A stretch of DNA of 56,794 nucleotides from an uncultured Christensenellaceae bacterium. Lineage in GTDB: Bacteria > Bacillota > Clostridia > Christensenellales > UBA3700. This document shows, one piece after another, positions 41,341-50,902 of the stretch. How positions within the stretch are numbered: the first letter of the stretch is position 1; every line of letters begins with the position of its first letter. The DNA is taken from positions 1 to 56,794 of the forward strand of contig CALWBV010000011.1 of the NCBI GenBank assembly GCA_944376205.1, given 5' to 3'. Below the pieces are notes generated by a model that had not been told where the DNA came from, did no database searches, and saw only the letters and a program-made list of their open reading frames with translations. The position numbers and the translations under genes were made by a program.

Positions 41341-41395
41341 ATTATATAATATAAATATATAATATTACTTTTTTATTTTCATATCAGAATATATC

Positions 41396-41422
41396 AAAAA
41401 AGAGAGACTTGATCGTCTCTCT
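41396..41422 (-). terminator. Terminator of the 37-residue peptide gene
   Basis: Minus strand AGAGAGAC-GATCAA-GTCTCTCT followed by a T run (A run before 41401 on plus). Confidence 0.85.
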
Positions 41423-41445
41423 TTTTGAAACAGACAAATTTATTG

Positions 41446-41559
41446 TCAGTTGTTTTTGCCGCAGTTCTGGCAGTCGCTTGTCTGGCTGTTCTTGCCGTTG
41501 GACTTATTCTTTTGATTGTTGGACTGGTTTTGCTGCTGCTGTGATTGATAATTTTTCAT
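41446..41559 (-). CDS. 37-residue Gln/Asn-rich peptide with a CxxC motif
   Basis: Not recognised. The product is MKNYQSQQQQNQSNNQ, a Lys/Asn/Ser-rich middle, and the tail DCQNCGKNN. It is hydrophilic with no membrane segment. Support is strong for such a short gene: AGGAGGA 6-7 nt before the ATG, a clean stop, and a terminator 24 bp downstream. The composition resembles small hydrophilic, spore-associated or disordered peptides of clostridia, but this is only a resemblance. CxxC could bind a metal or form a disulfide. Confidence 0.7.
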   Translation of the reverse strand: MKNYQSQQQQNQSNNQKNKSNGKNSQTSDCQNCGKNN

Positions 41560-41741
41560 ATTATCCTCCTGTTGTGTTAGTCTTTTTGACTACACTCATA
41601 TTATGGAGTTTGATATCTTCTTTTATACTATCAAAAGTTGGAAAATTTTGTCACGTGCGCACAAAACGTGCGCAAGTGGGAATTTTTTGTTTTTATGCGG
41701 CTATTTTATTCCGATGATTATCGTTTAATTTTGCATTGCCG

Positions 41742-43175
41742 TCAACAGTTTTTTATCCAGCTTATCATGAGTTTTGAAGTGCCGCTTTTGTATTTGTCGA
41801 GCGCCAGATATAAGTCATCGGGAGAAGCGACGGAAAAAGCGTTTTGTTTGTAATAATATGCGAGCGCATCTTTAAGCGTTTGCGCGCTCATTGTCATATT
41901 GACATAATCCCACATAATGAAAGCTTTGTTGTATGTAAGATTCGTATAGTGATAATTGCTTGCAAACGAATCGAGTTCGCCTGCGAGCATTCCCTTGACG
42001 GGTTCGCCGACTTTTTGACCAAGTTCGACAAAATTTGAATATTGCACATAAGCATTGTTTAGAAGAGCGGCGGCATACTCCTTTCTGTCCGTTCCGACAA
42101 AATACAGATATGTCGAATATTCGGCAAGCCCCTCGTCCTGCCATGCGTCTGTAAGATTGTTGCTGCCGACTGCCGAATACCACCATTGATGAGCGATTTC
42201 GTGAGCGGTCACGCTTTCGATATCCGTATTTGAAAGCTCGTCGCTTATTACGCATAAAGCTCCGTACTCCATGCCGCCTGCTACAAACGGCACGCTTGCC
42301 AGGGCAAGAGAATCGTATGCGTAATCGCCGAAGTAGTCAGAGAAAAAATCCAGGGCTTTTTTTGCGTACTCGATGACCTCTGTATTCTCTCCGAGATAGG
42401 ATATGTCGACGCCGTTATGGGTTACGGAAGTCTTTGAGAGTACGGGCGATATTATCAGAGCAAAGTCACGGATATTGTCTGCCGTAGCCGTAATCCATGC
42501 TTCGCCGTTTTTTTCTTGTTCAATGCACTTTCCGCTAGCCGCATATTCGCAATCTTCAGGCAAGTTGAAGTGTACTTCGTAATTTGCCGTGTCAGAAAAA
42601 TACGGATCGCCTATCGGGGAAAAGTCTCGATAAAACCATTCTCCGTCACGAAGAGCGCAAAGTTGAGGATAAAATCCCGTAAGCGACAGACAGGTATCGT
42701 TGAAGCCGTAGCGCAAATTTGTATTAGGGGGTACGATGCTGTAAACCAAATCCACATCGATTTCCTGCGTAGGCAAGAGAGGCGAGGAGAGCGTTACGGT
42801 AATAAGACTCGTCGTCGCATCGTAAAAACAACTTGCAAAATCGCCGTATGCGCTTTTTAGCTCAAACTTGCCGAAACTCACTCCGTTGGGATAAGCGTCG
42901 GCTTCTTCCTGCGGCGTGCAAGGCAGTGGCGAGGTAAGAGAATAAGCGTTTGCGTAAACGTTGAATATCAATTCGTCGAGGGGGTATTCGCTATTGTTTA
43001 CAAAAGTTGTTTTCTGTGTGCATTCGATCTTATCTTCGTATATATCGAGCCATATGGAATACGAAGTGCCGCTTTGGACGTCTTCGGTTTTTTCGCACGC
43101 TGTAAAAGGTAGTGCGCACAGTGCGCAAAGTAATATGCATACAAATATAAAGATAATTCTGATATTGGTTTTCAT
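41742..43175 (-). CDS. M1-family metallopeptidase, lipoprotein
   Basis: Extracytoplasmic zinc peptidase of 477 residues, related to the catalytic part of M1 aminopeptidases. Lipoprotein signal with lipobox PFTAC (Cys27). The GGMEYGA motif (300-306, usual GxMEN) positions the substrate N-terminus; HEIAHQWW gives zinc ligands His325 and His329 with catalytic Glu326; Glu348 is the third ligand, at the standard 18-residue spacing. It lacks the long C-terminal domain of full-length M1 enzymes. Likely trims peptides at the cell surface. Confidence 0.88.
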   Translation of the reverse strand: MKTNIRIIFIFVCILLCALCALPFTACEKTEDVQSGTSYSIWLDIYEDKIECTQKTTFVNNSEYPLDELIFNVYANAYSLTSPLPCTPQEEADAYPNGVSFGKFELKSAYGDFASCFYDATTSLITVTLSSPLLPTQEIDVDLVYSIVPPNTNLRYGFNDTCLSLTGFYPQLCALRDGEWFYRDFSPIGDPYFSDTANYEVHFNLPEDCEYAASGKCIEQEKNGEAWITATADNIRDFALIISPVLSKTSVTHNGVDISYLGENTEVIEYAKKALDFFSDYFGDYAYDSLALASVPFVAGGMEYGALCVISDELSNTDIESVTAHEIAHQWWYSAVGSNNLTDAWQDEGLAEYSTYLYFVGTDRKEYAAALLNNAYVQYSNFVELGQKVGEPVKGMLAGELDSFASNYHYTNLTYNKAFIMWDYVNMTMSAQTLKDALAYYYKQNAFSVASPDDLYLALDKYKSGTSKLMISWIKNC

Positions 43176-43303
43176 ACCAAATAATATGCGGACTTTCTGA
43201 AGGATATTCGAAAAGATGACTTCAGTGGATATGGAAGTAATTATTCGGACAGACGATTGTTTGCCTTAAAGCGTGTAAATTCAAAACGATATGAAATTTA
43301 ATC

Positions 43304-43333
43304 TTGACATACAGGCTCAAGTAATATTACAAT
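43304..43333 (+). promoter_or_regulatory. Promoter of the SPFH gene
   Basis: TTGACA (43304-43309), 18-nt spacer, TACAAT (43328-43333). Confidence 0.65.
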
Positions 43334-43372
43334 ATAAATGTGCGCATTATATCAGCGCAAAAGGAGATTATT

Positions 43373-44512
43373 ATGGGACTCGGCAGTTTTTTGAAAAAGC
43401 AGTTCAGAAAGGTTATTCAATGGGAGAGTGACAACACAAACGATATAATTTATAAATATCCTCTCGAAAAGAAAGAAGAAATAATGAAAAATTCCCAACT
43501 CGTTGTCAGAGAGGGACAAAAGGCAATGTTCATACAAGAAGGCAAACTCGCCGATGTATTCGGACCGGGTACATATAAGCTTGACGATATAAAGAACTTG
43601 CCCTTGCTTACACAGCTTTACAACTGGAAGTATCTTTGGGAAAGCCCTTATACTGGAGATATTTATTTCATATCCACCAAACAGTTTACGAATATGAAAT
43701 GGGGCACTGCGAATCCCGTCATGATGCGTGACAAGGATTTCGGAGTTGTCAGAGTAAGAGGATTCGGCGTTTACTCATTCGCAGTCGGCACGCCTACCAA
43801 TGCATTGAGAGAACTCATAGGCTCGATGAACAGCTTTACGGTTAAGGACGTAGACGATTATTTCAAGAAGATCATCACTTCCACTCTCTCCAACGTGATT
43901 GCGGAGTCCAAGATTGCGGCGCTCGATCTTGCGGCTAGTTACGATGAGCTTGCAGAGCTTGCAAAACAGAAGCTTGCAGAGGAATTTGAAAAAATCGGTA
44001 TTGTCATCAAATCTCTCTATATCGAAAATCTTTCGCTTCCCGAAGAAGTCGAGAAGATGCTCGACAAGCGTACGAATATCGGCGTAATGGGCGGAGTTAT
44101 GCAACAGCATGCTCAAATGGAAACTCTCGAAGCTATGCGTTCGGCGGCTGAAAATCCCAACGGCGTGAGCGGCATGGGTATAGGTCTCGGCGCAGGATTG
44201 GGATTCGGTAAAGTATTTGCCGATAATATGGCGAAGGTGTCCGATCCTACATCTGTAAAAGAACCCACAGAAAAAATAGTATGTTCCAACTGCGGTGCGG
44301 AGATAGGCAAAAAGGCAAAGTTCTGTCCCGAATGCGGTCAGACGGTAAAGCCTGCTAAAAAGGTATGTCCCGCTTGCGGTGCAGAAATAGGCGCAAAGGC
44401 AAAATTCTGTCCCGAATGCGGAGCAAACGTCAACGAAAGAGTTTGCAAGAAATGTGGAGCTAAACTCAAGCCTTCGCAGAAATTCTGTCCCGAGTGCGGA
44501 GCAAAACAGTAA
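43373..44512 (+). CDS. SPFH-domain protein with three C-terminal zinc ribbons
   Basis: The 379 residues resemble B. subtilis YdjI and relatives (SPFH, virion-core-like). An SPFH/band-7 region (about 30-235, VREGQKAMFIQEGKLADVFG near its start) is followed by a Gly/Met-rich linker and three zinc ribbons, each of form CxxCGAx-12-FCPECG (near 305, 337 and 360). No transmembrane segment. The frame opens at 43340, but AAAGGAG precedes the ATG at 43373. It pairs with the next gene, also zinc-ribbon, suggesting a membrane-associated scaffold; the role is unknown. Confidence 0.85.
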   Translation: MGLGSFLKKQFRKVIQWESDNTNDIIYKYPLEKKEEIMKNSQLVVREGQKAMFIQEGKLADVFGPGTYKLDDIKNLPLLTQLYNWKYLWESPYTGDIYFISTKQFTNMKWGTANPVMMRDKDFGVVRVRGFGVYSFAVGTPTNALRELIGSMNSFTVKDVDDYFKKIITSTLSNVIAESKIAALDLAASYDELAELAKQKLAEEFEKIGIVIKSLYIENLSLPEEVEKMLDKRTNIGVMGGVMQQHAQMETLEAMRSAAENPNGVSGMGIGLGAGLGFGKVFADNMAKVSDPTSVKEPTEKIVCSNCGAEIGKKAKFCPECGQTVKPAKKVCPACGAEIGAKAKFCPECGANVNERVCKKCGAKLKPSQKFCPECGAKQ

Positions 44513-44530
44513 TGCGATTGAGGAAATCGA

Positions 44531-45652
44531 ATGGAAAAAGAAAAAATAAGTGAAATGCCCGATACTACGGCTGATGAGATAAAAGCTAAAGAGGAGATCG
44601 TAGAAAGCAAGATTTACAAATGTCCCAGTTGCGGCAACTTTTTGCATTACGATCCCGAGACTAAAAAACTCAAATGCGATTATTGCGACACTACCGAAGA
44701 GCTTACGCCCGTCGGCAGTGCTGTCGAAAAGCCTTACAGTCAATCGGCAGAAGAAAGGTTTGTTCCTTGGCGGGGGGTCAAAAGCATAAGATGTCGTTCG
44801 TGCGGAGCGGTGACGTTGCTTTCAGAATACGAAACTTCTGTCAAGTGTCCTTTCTGCAATGCTTCGAATATAGTCGAGACGGATGAGATTCCCGGACTTT
44901 GTCCCAACGGAATATTGCCTTTCGCCGTATCTAAAGAGCAGGAGCACACTTATTTTATGAAATGGCTCAAGAGTAAATATCTTGCGCCCTATAAACTCAA
45001 AAAAGAAGCAAAAAAACAAGAGAGCAAAGGTATCTATATACCGGTCTTCACGTTTGACAGCAGATGCGACGGCGTTTATACTATACGTTACGGAGAACAT
45101 TATACGGTGACCGTAGGAACGGGTAAAAACAGACGTACCGAAACCAGAACGCGTTGGTACATAGACAACGGAACAATCACCAATTTGTTCAATGACGTGC
45201 AGATAGAGGCAAGTAAAAGCATTAAGCAAAACAATCTTCATAAATTGGGCGGATTCGATACCGGCAATTCTCTTGTGTATCATAATCAGTTTATATCGGG
45301 TTATACTGCCGAAAGATACGATAAAGGTCTCAATGAGAGTTGGGCGAATGCGGTAGAGTTGATGAATGAACAGATTAAGCAAATGATTATTTCACGCTAC
45401 CATGCCGATGTAATAGATTATGTCAACATGAACAACAACTATTCGTCTACTACTTATAAATACGTGCTTGTGCCTATATGGGTTTTCAACTATACCTATC
45501 ATAAAAAGACTTACGGGTGCATAGGCAACGGACGTACGGGCAGAATAATAGGCAAATATCCCAAGTCTCCCGCCAAGATATCGGCAATCGTACTTGCGGC
45601 TTTGGCGGCAGTTGGCTTGATAATATGGCTTTATATTAAATATTTTATGTAA
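44531..45652 (+). CDS. TFIIB-type zinc-ribbon membrane protein
   Basis: Not characterised. The 373 residues have an N-terminal zinc ribbon (CPSC and CDYC, about 32-53), a second Cys motif (CRSC and CPFC, about 88-110), a soluble middle with a Tyr/Arg-rich beta part, and one C-terminal transmembrane segment (about 347-369). It is 18 bp behind the SPFH gene with AGGAAAT before the ATG. The neighbour order SPFH-zinc ribbon plus zinc ribbon-TM suggests they act together at the membrane. Confidence 0.8.
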   Translation: MEKEKISEMPDTTADEIKAKEEIVESKIYKCPSCGNFLHYDPETKKLKCDYCDTTEELTPVGSAVEKPYSQSAEERFVPWRGVKSIRCRSCGAVTLLSEYETSVKCPFCNASNIVETDEIPGLCPNGILPFAVSKEQEHTYFMKWLKSKYLAPYKLKKEAKKQESKGIYIPVFTFDSRCDGVYTIRYGEHYTVTVGTGKNRRTETRTRWYIDNGTITNLFNDVQIEASKSIKQNNLHKLGGFDTGNSLVYHNQFISGYTAERYDKGLNESWANAVELMNEQIKQMIISRYHADVIDYVNMNNNYSSTTYKYVLVPIWVFNYTYHKKTYGCIGNGRTGRIIGKYPKSPAKISAIVLAALAAVGLIIWLYIKYFM

Positions 45653-45722
45653 ATTAATAGCCAAACGGGCAATAATGTAATATAATCATTCTTGAACAAA
45701 AAAGTTTACAGGAGGCATCATT

Positions 45723-45926
45723 ATGGCAATAACAAAAGACATGCTTATCGCAGAAGTTCTTCAACATAAAAACGCAGAGGCAATCGTAGAGACTCTTCTC
45801 AGCATAGGAATGCATTGTTTCGGTTGCGCTATGGCAATAGGCGAAACAATCGAAGAAGCGGCAATGGCTCACGGTGTGGATGTTGATGAGCTTGTAAATA
45901 AGCTTAACGAAGTAGCAGGAGAATAA
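45723..45926 (+). CDS. DUF1858-type redox-disulfide protein
   Basis: Small soluble protein of 67 residues with the DUF1858 pattern: ITKDMLIAEVLQ, then IGMHCFGCAMA with a CxxC pair (Cys32 and Cys35 region) and a C-terminal helix EEAAMAHGVDVDELV. Relatives are annotated as hybrid-cluster-protein-associated redox disulfide proteins. CAGGAGG precedes the ATG. Monocistronic with its own terminator; no hybrid cluster protein gene is in the window. Confidence 0.88.
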   Translation: MAITKDMLIAEVLQHKNAEAIVETLLSIGMHCFGCAMAIGETIEEAAMAHGVDVDELVNKLNEVAGE

Positions 45927-45959
45927 TTTCTCTTAAGGTAATAATTTGAATCGATTATA

Positions 45960-45986
45960 AAAACCGCCTTTTGTAGGCGGTTTTTT
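45960..45986 (+). terminator. Terminator of the DUF1858 gene
   Basis: AAAACCGCC-TTTTGTA-GGCGGTTTT followed by further T. Confidence 0.9.
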
Positions 45987-46002
45987 CTTGTCATAAGCTT
46001 TT

Positions 46003-46041
46003 AATTTATACAATTTAAGTCTTGGGTAAATTGTATAAATT
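46003..46041. repeat. AT-rich palindrome family, copy E
   Basis: Arms and spacer (AGTCTTGGG) identical to copy A. A CG/TA alternating tract with GCGTGCGTACG follows at 46075-46100. Confidence 0.9.
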
Positions 46042-46199
46042 AGTTATTGATAAAAGAAAGTATTTATAATATACGCACGCATATATATAGCGTGCGTACG
46101 TTTTTACCGAGAGCGCACAGTCGCATATCGCATATTCTTCGGCGTTTGAAATTGATGAGATAAGAGAGGGTGACGGGTGTAGAATTACTATGCCGCCTT

Positions 46200-46907
46200 T
46201 TATCCTTCGTAGTTTAGATACAATTGAGGATATTTATTGAGTATCTGCGAATAGATTGAGGTCAGATAGCCGATAACTTCTTCTTCGCTCAACTCAATAT
46301 CGTTGAGAGGTATGAAGTCTATCGAATATAGCGGAAAGGCTCCTACTCTGACGGTTTTGCGATTTGCGATATCGCTATCGTTGAGTTGAGAGACGAATTG
46401 ATCGTGCGTTCCGTAACAATTGTCGTATATATCCACATAGAGCGGAATATCGCCCACCGTAAGCGTAGGGTCTTCGGGGCGAACGATTTCGTTGCTTCCT
46501 ATAATATACGGCAAGCGGTCTCTCTCTTCGACGTTATAGCTCAATATCATAGCGAGGTCTTGACTTCTAAGAAGCATGACGTATCCTTGCGTCTTTTGTG
46601 AGAGGTTTATGCTCAACTTGTCGAAATTAATGAGTTGATCGTTGTTTTTACCGTCGGGGTATGCGAGGTAGTATGTGACTTCTCCGTCAAAAGGTATCTC
46701 TTCGATATAAGTGAGGTATTGCAAATTTTTGTTTTTGGCAAGAGTAGTTTTCAATTTATCGAGGCTTATTTCCTTATAGCAAGGCGTAAAAGGAAGCATT
46801 CCGAAGTAAGTGACGGTCAGGGCAACGGCAGTCAATACTATTAATACTGCAAGTGTGATTGCGATTTTTTTACCTGTGGTAAGACTTTTTGTTTTCACTA
46901 TACTCAT
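46200..46907 (-). CDS. Single-span membrane protein of unknown function
   Basis: Not recognised. The 235 residues have a short basic N-terminus, one transmembrane segment (about 14-37), and an outer domain with alternating charged and hydrophobic strands; several Asp/Tyr-rich stretches (such as VDIYDNCYGTHD) follow. No lipobox, enzyme motif or repeat. AAGGAG precedes the ATG. It stands alone between palindrome E and the ribosomal operon leader. Confidence 0.7.
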   Translation of the reverse strand: MSIVKTKSLTTGKKIAITLAVLIVLTAVALTVTYFGMLPFTPCYKEISLDKLKTTLAKNKNLQYLTYIEEIPFDGEVTYYLAYPDGKNNDQLINFDKLSINLSQKTQGYVMLLRSQDLAMILSYNVEERDRLPYIIGSNEIVRPEDPTLTVGDIPLYVDIYDNCYGTHDQFVSQLNDSDIANRKTVRVGAFPLYSIDFIPLNDIELSEEEVIGYLTSIYSQILNKYPQLYLNYEG

Positions 46908-47226
46908 CTCCTTTTGTTTTACATAATACTACAATCTGAAATACGGTTTGTATCGCATGCAATCATATTTTATTAAAAGTATTTATTGATATAAAAAGAT
47001 AAAAAGCTCTAGGAGTATATATTCTATAATCTCGATAAAGGTAATAATAACTCGTATCGCATTATTAAAAAGATGATTTTTTGTTGCAAAGGCTTTGCTT
47101 TTGAGTTGTATTGTTATATAATGACATAAAGAAAAGGTATAATAGCTATTTTTAGACAAAATGCGTCTTGAATGACAAAAACTTTTAGATTTTACATAAA
47201 TTTTACAATGAAATAAATTCAAACGC
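46908..47226. other. AT-rich gap before the S10 operon promoter
   Basis: About 320 bp of AT-rich sequence between a divergent gene start and the ribosomal operon promoter. No gene or conserved repeat is seen in it. Confidence 0.5.
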
Positions 47227-47255
47227 TTGCCCTTTTTTCCCTAATAATGTAATAT
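47227..47255 (+). promoter_or_regulatory. Promoter of the S10-spc operon
   Basis: TTGCCC (47227-47232), 17-nt spacer, TAATAT (47250-47255). Predicted start near 47262, giving a leader of about 175 nt. Confidence 0.6.
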
Positions 47256-47261
47256 CTATCT

Positions 47262-47436
47262 TGCTTGTGCCAAGGGTAGAAGCGGGAGGTTACTATAATA
47301 TATAGAGAACTTCCGTGGACAAGAGTCCGACAATCGGGCGACTAACAAAAAGGCTTTCTGCGGCCTTTTATAAACGGCACAGGTGGAACACACGGCGGTG
47401 TGTAATAAAATAAGTTAGGAAAAAGGAGAAACAAAA
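47262..47436 (+). promoter_or_regulatory. Structured leader of the S10 operon
   Basis: Holds several hairpins: a pairing around GTCCGACAATCGGGCGAC (near 47326-47343), AAAAGGC-TTTCTGCG-GCCTTTT (47348-47369, followed by ATA rather than a long T run), and ACACAC-GGCG-GTGTGT (47388-47403) shortly before GGAGAA. Leaders of this kind let a ribosomal protein control its own operon. Which protein binds here (L4 controls the E. coli operon) cannot be read from sequence. Confidence 0.5.
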
Positions 47437-47745
47437 ATGGCAGGACAAACAATCAGAATCAGACTTAGAGCTTACGATCACAACCTTATCGACCTTGCAG
47501 CAGATAAGATCGTTGAGACAGCAAAGAGAAGCGGCGTACAGGTCAGCGGACCTATTCCCCTTCCCACAGAAAAAGAAATAGTTACTATTCTTCGTGCTGT
47601 ACACAAGGACAAGGACTCCAGAGAGCAGTTTGAACTTCGTACGCACAAGAGACTTATTGATATCTGCAATCCTACCAGCAAGACTGTCGATGCACTCATG
47701 AAACTCGACTTGCCCGCAGGTGTAGATATTCAGATCAAACTTTAA
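47437..47745 (+). CDS. rpsJ: 30S ribosomal protein S10
   Basis: 102 residues, first gene of the operon. Typical S10 sequence: [14 protein letters not shown] at the start and [17 protein letters not shown] in the middle. Besides 30S assembly, S10 (NusE) takes part in antitermination. AAAGGAG precedes the ATG. Confidence 0.97.
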   Translation: MAGQTIRIRLRAYDHNLIDLAADKIVETAKRSGVQVSGPIPLPTEKEIVTILRAVHKDKDSREQFELRTHKRLIDICNPTSKTVDALMKLDLPAGVDIQIKL

Positions 47746-47809
47746 TCAGACAACAAATAAAATTGCGAATAGCGATTTTGCGAAATATTACAGGAGGTGA
47801 ACTTTATCT

Positions 47810-48430
47810 ATGAATAAAGCAATCATTGGAAGAAAGTTGGCAATGAGTCAAATTTTTGCACAAGACGGTACTGTTATTCCAGTAACGATAGTTCTTGCAG
47901 GACCTTGTCCCGTAGTGCAAAAGAAAACCCTTGACAAAGACGGCTACGAGGCATTGCAGATTGCCTTTGGCGACATCAAAGAAAAGAATGTCAATAAGCC
48001 TATGAAGGGTCATTACAAGAAAGCAGGCGTTACACCCAGAAGAGTCTTGAGAGAATTCAAGACGGACGTAGCAGCTTACGAAGTAGGACAGGAACTTACA
48101 TGCGAACAGTTTGCAGAAGGTTCTTTGGTAGACGTAAGCGGTACATCCAAGGGTCACGGATTTACCGGTGCGGTCAAGAGATGGAATCATCACTGCGGAC
48201 CTATGGCACACGGTTCCGGTTATCACAGAGGTGTAGGTTCCATGGGCGCTTGTTCCTCTCCTTCGAGAGTATTCAAGAACAAGAAGATGTCCGGACATTG
48301 GGGTAACGAAAAGGTTACGGTCAAGAATCTTACGGTTGCAAAAGTCGATACCGCACGTAATCTTCTTTTCATCAAGGGTGCTATCCCCGGAGCAAAGGGT
48401 AACATCGTTGTTGTAAAGCAAAACGGTTAA
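47810..48430 (+). CDS. rplC: 50S ribosomal protein L3
   Basis: 206 residues; early 23S rRNA assembly protein near the peptidyl transferase centre. IGRKLAMSQIF at the start and the conserved loop GSGYHRGVGSMGACSSPSRV with KMSGHWGNEKVTV confirm it. CAGGAGGTGA precedes the ATG. Confidence 0.97.
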   Translation: MNKAIIGRKLAMSQIFAQDGTVIPVTIVLAGPCPVVQKKTLDKDGYEALQIAFGDIKEKNVNKPMKGHYKKAGVTPRRVLREFKTDVAAYEVGQELTCEQFAEGSLVDVSGTSKGHGFTGAVKRWNHHCGPMAHGSGYHRGVGSMGACSSPSRVFKNKKMSGHWGNEKVTVKNLTVAKVDTARNLLFIKGAIPGAKGNIVVVKQNG

Positions 48431-48444
48431 AGGAGTGAGCAAAA

Positions 48445-49065
48445 ATGAAAGTTAACGTATTAGATATGAATGCCAAGGTAGTAGAAGACCTTGAACTCAA
48501 CGAAAACGTATTCGGTGCAGAATACAACGAAGCGCTCATTCATCAGGTAGTTGTTGCTCAGCTGGCAAACAAGAGACAGGGAACAAAATGCACTCTTACC
48601 CGTACGGAAGTAAGAGGAGGCGGCAAGAAGCCTTGGAGACAAAAAGGCACCGGCCGTGCAAGACAGGGTAGTATCCGTAGTCCTCAATGGACAGGCGGCG
48701 GCGTAGTTTTCGCACCCAAGCCCAGAGATTTTGCGCAGAAGATAAACAAGAAGATGAGAATTGCGGCTACGGTTTCCGCACTCAGCGCAAAGGTAACCGA
48801 CAACGATTTCATTGTACTCAAGGAGCTTGCTCTTAAAGAAGCAAAGACCAAGTACATCGCAAATATGCTCAAGGCTATGAGCATTGAAAGCAGCGTATTG
48901 CTCGTAGTTGCAAACGACGACGAAGCAGTAAAGAGAGCTTGCGCAAACATCGCAAATCTTACTCTTATCAACGCTGATCTTTTGAACGTTTACGATTTGG
49001 CTGCAAACGCTAAATGTATCTTCACAAAAGATGCCGTAGCTAAAATTCAGGAGGTATATGCATAA
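48445..49065 (+). CDS. rplD: 50S ribosomal protein L4
   Basis: 206 residues; lines the exit tunnel. The tunnel loop [15 protein letters not shown] with [13 protein letters not shown] is intact. In E. coli L4 also represses its operon; here the structured leader makes this possible. Its stop overlaps the rplW start by one base. Confidence 0.97.
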   Translation: MKVNVLDMNAKVVEDLELNENVFGAEYNEALIHQVVVAQLANKRQGTKCTLTRTEVRGGGKKPWRQKGTGRARQGSIRSPQWTGGGVVFAPKPRDFAQKINKKMRIAATVSALSAKVTDNDFIVLKELALKEAKTKYIANMLKAMSIESSVLLVVANDDEAVKRACANIANLTLINADLLNVYDLAANAKCIFTKDAVAKIQEVYA

Positions 49066-49355
49066 TGAATAAGTATGATATTATTATATCCCCTATCCTT
49101 ACAGAAAAGAGCTACGACGGTATTGCGGACAAGAAGTACACCTTCAAGGTAGCGGCAACCGCTACGAAGACGCAGATCAAGGTAGCAGTCGAGGATATCT
49201 TCGGAGTAAAGGTAGCAAAGGTAAACACTGTTAATGTAAACGGAAAGAAAAAGAGAATGGGTAGAAGCGAAGGTATGACTTCCGACTACAAGAAAGCTAT
49301 CGTTACATTGACCAATGACAGCAAGGCAATCGAATTCTTCGAGAGTCTGTCCTAA
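49065..49355 (+). CDS. rplW: 50S ribosomal protein L23
   Basis: 96 residues; sits at the tunnel exit, where trigger factor and SRP dock. Recognised by [11 protein letters not shown] and [14 protein letters not shown]. Start-stop overlap with rplD (TAATG). Confidence 0.96.
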   Translation: MNKYDIIISPILTEKSYDGIADKKYTFKVAATATKTQIKVAVEDIFGVKVAKVNTVNVNGKKKRMGRSEGMTSDYKKAIVTLTNDSKAIEFFESLS

Positions 49356-49370
49356 TAGGAGGAAAGTAAA

Positions 49371-50195
49371 ATGGCTATAAAGAGATATAAACCTACTTCC
49401 CCTGCACGTCGTTTTATGACGGTATCCAAGTTTGAAGAAGTTACGACAACCACTCCCGAAAAGAGCTTGCTCGTATCCCTCAATAAGAGCGGCGGTAGAA
49501 ACGCTACCGGCAGAATTACCGTAAGACACATCGGCGGCGGCAACAGAAGAAAGTACAGAATTATTGACTTCAAGCGCAATAAGGACAATATACCCGCAAC
49601 GGTAGCTTCAATCGAATACGATCCTAACCGTAGCGCCTACATCGCACTGCTCAATTATGCAGACGGCGAAAAGAGATATATCATCGCTCCCGTAGGCTTG
49701 CAGAAAGGTGACGTCGTAATGAGCGGCGAAAACGCAGATATCAAGGTCGGCAATTCGCTTCCTCTCGAAAAGATTCCCGTCGGTGCGGTTATTCACAATA
49801 TCGAAATGCATCCCAGCAAGGGCGGTCAGATAGCAAGAGCTGCAGGTAACTCCGCACAGCTCATGGCTAAAGAAGGCAAGTATGCTACATTGAGACTTCC
49901 CAGCGGCGAGATGAGATACGTTTTGAGCAAGTGTAAGGCAACTATCGGTCAGGTAGGAAACCTCGAACACGAAATCGTTTCTCTCGGTAAGGCAGGACGT
50001 AAGCGTCATATGGGTATCAGACCTACCGTCCGTGGTGTCGTAATGAACCCTTGCGATCACCCTCACGGCGGTGGCGAAGGCAAGTCGCCTATCGGTATGC
50101 CCAGCCCTGTTACCCCTTGGGGTAAACCTGCTTTGGGTTACAAGACCAGAAAGAAGAACAAGAGCAACAAGTTAATCATCAAGCGTATCAACTAG
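49371..50195 (+). CDS. rplB: 50S ribosomal protein L2
   Basis: 274 residues; needed for subunit joining and peptidyl transferase. [14 protein letters not shown] at the start and the conserved [20 protein letters not shown], split here as [14 protein letters not shown], near 225-240 with its functional His. AGGAGGAAAG precedes the ATG. Confidence 0.98.
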   Translation: MAIKRYKPTSPARRFMTVSKFEEVTTTTPEKSLLVSLNKSGGRNATGRITVRHIGGGNRRKYRIIDFKRNKDNIPATVASIEYDPNRSAYIALLNYADGEKRYIIAPVGLQKGDVVMSGENADIKVGNSLPLEKIPVGAVIHNIEMHPSKGGQIARAAGNSAQLMAKEGKYATLRLPSGEMRYVLSKCKATIGQVGNLEHEIVSLGKAGRKRHMGIRPTVRGVVMNPCDHPHGGGEGKSPIGMPSPVTPWGKPALGYKTRKKNKSNKLIIKRIN

Positions 50196-50209
50196 GAGGA
50201 TAAAGGAAA

Positions 50210-50488
50210 ATGAGTAGATCGGTAAAGAAAGGACCTTTTGTAGAAAAGAGACTTATTTCAAGAATTATCGCTATGAACGAAGCTAACGAAAAGAAGGTAG
50301 TCAAGACTTGGTCGAGATCTTCCACAATCTTCCCCGAAATGGTTGGTCACACAATCGCCGTTCATGACGGAAGAAAACACGTACCCGTATACATCACCGA
50401 AGACATGGTAGGCTGCAAGCTCGGCGAGTTTGCTCCCACAAGAACCTTCAAGGGACATGCCGGTGAGAAAACCACAGGAAAGAGATAG
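50210..50488 (+). CDS. rpsS: 30S ribosomal protein S19
   Basis: 92 residues; head of the 30S subunit, contacts S13. [13 protein letters not shown] and [17 protein letters not shown] are typical. AGGAGGATAAA precedes the ATG. Confidence 0.97.
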   Translation: MSRSVKKGPFVEKRLISRIIAMNEANEKKVVKTWSRSSTIFPEMVGHTIAVHDGRKHVPVYITEDMVGCKLGEFAPTRTFKGHAGEKTTGKR

Positions 50489-50498
50489 GAGGCATAAA

Positions 50499-50885
50499 AT
50501 GGCTAAGAGAATCAGAGAAAAGGCAGAGATGCGTCAGACTAATGCCGACAAGCGTCCTAGCGCAACGGCTAAGTACGTGAGAATCTCTCCCGACAAGGTA
50601 AGAATAGTACTCGACATCATCAGAGGTAAGAAGTACACAGAAGCGTTGGCAATTTTGAAATTTACACGCAAGGCAGCTTGCGAACCCATACTCAAATTGT
50701 TGAATTCCGCAGCAGCTAATGCAGAAAACAATCTGAATATGGCAAAGAGCGATTTGTATGTCGCAGAATGTTTCGCAAACGCAGGTCCCATCCTCAAGCG
50801 TATCAGAGCAAGAGCAAAGGGCAGCGCAGCGAGAATCAACAAGCGTACTAGCCACATCACCATCGTTCTCGATGAGGCTAAATAA
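50499..50885 (+). CDS. rplV: 50S ribosomal protein L22
   Basis: 128 residues; forms the tunnel constriction with L4. The frame is open from 50430, inside rpsS, but AGGAGG lies directly before the ATG at 50499, which is chosen. Core: [20 protein letters not shown] and the loop with [20 protein letters not shown]. The N-terminus is about 15 residues longer than in many relatives. Confidence 0.95.
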   Translation: MAKRIREKAEMRQTNADKRPSATAKYVRISPDKVRIVLDIIRGKKYTEALAILKFTRKAACEPILKLLNSAAANAENNLNMAKSDLYVAECFANAGPILKRIRARAKGSAARINKRTSHITIVLDEAK

Positions 50886-50902
50886 GGAAGGAGGTATTAA
50901 AA

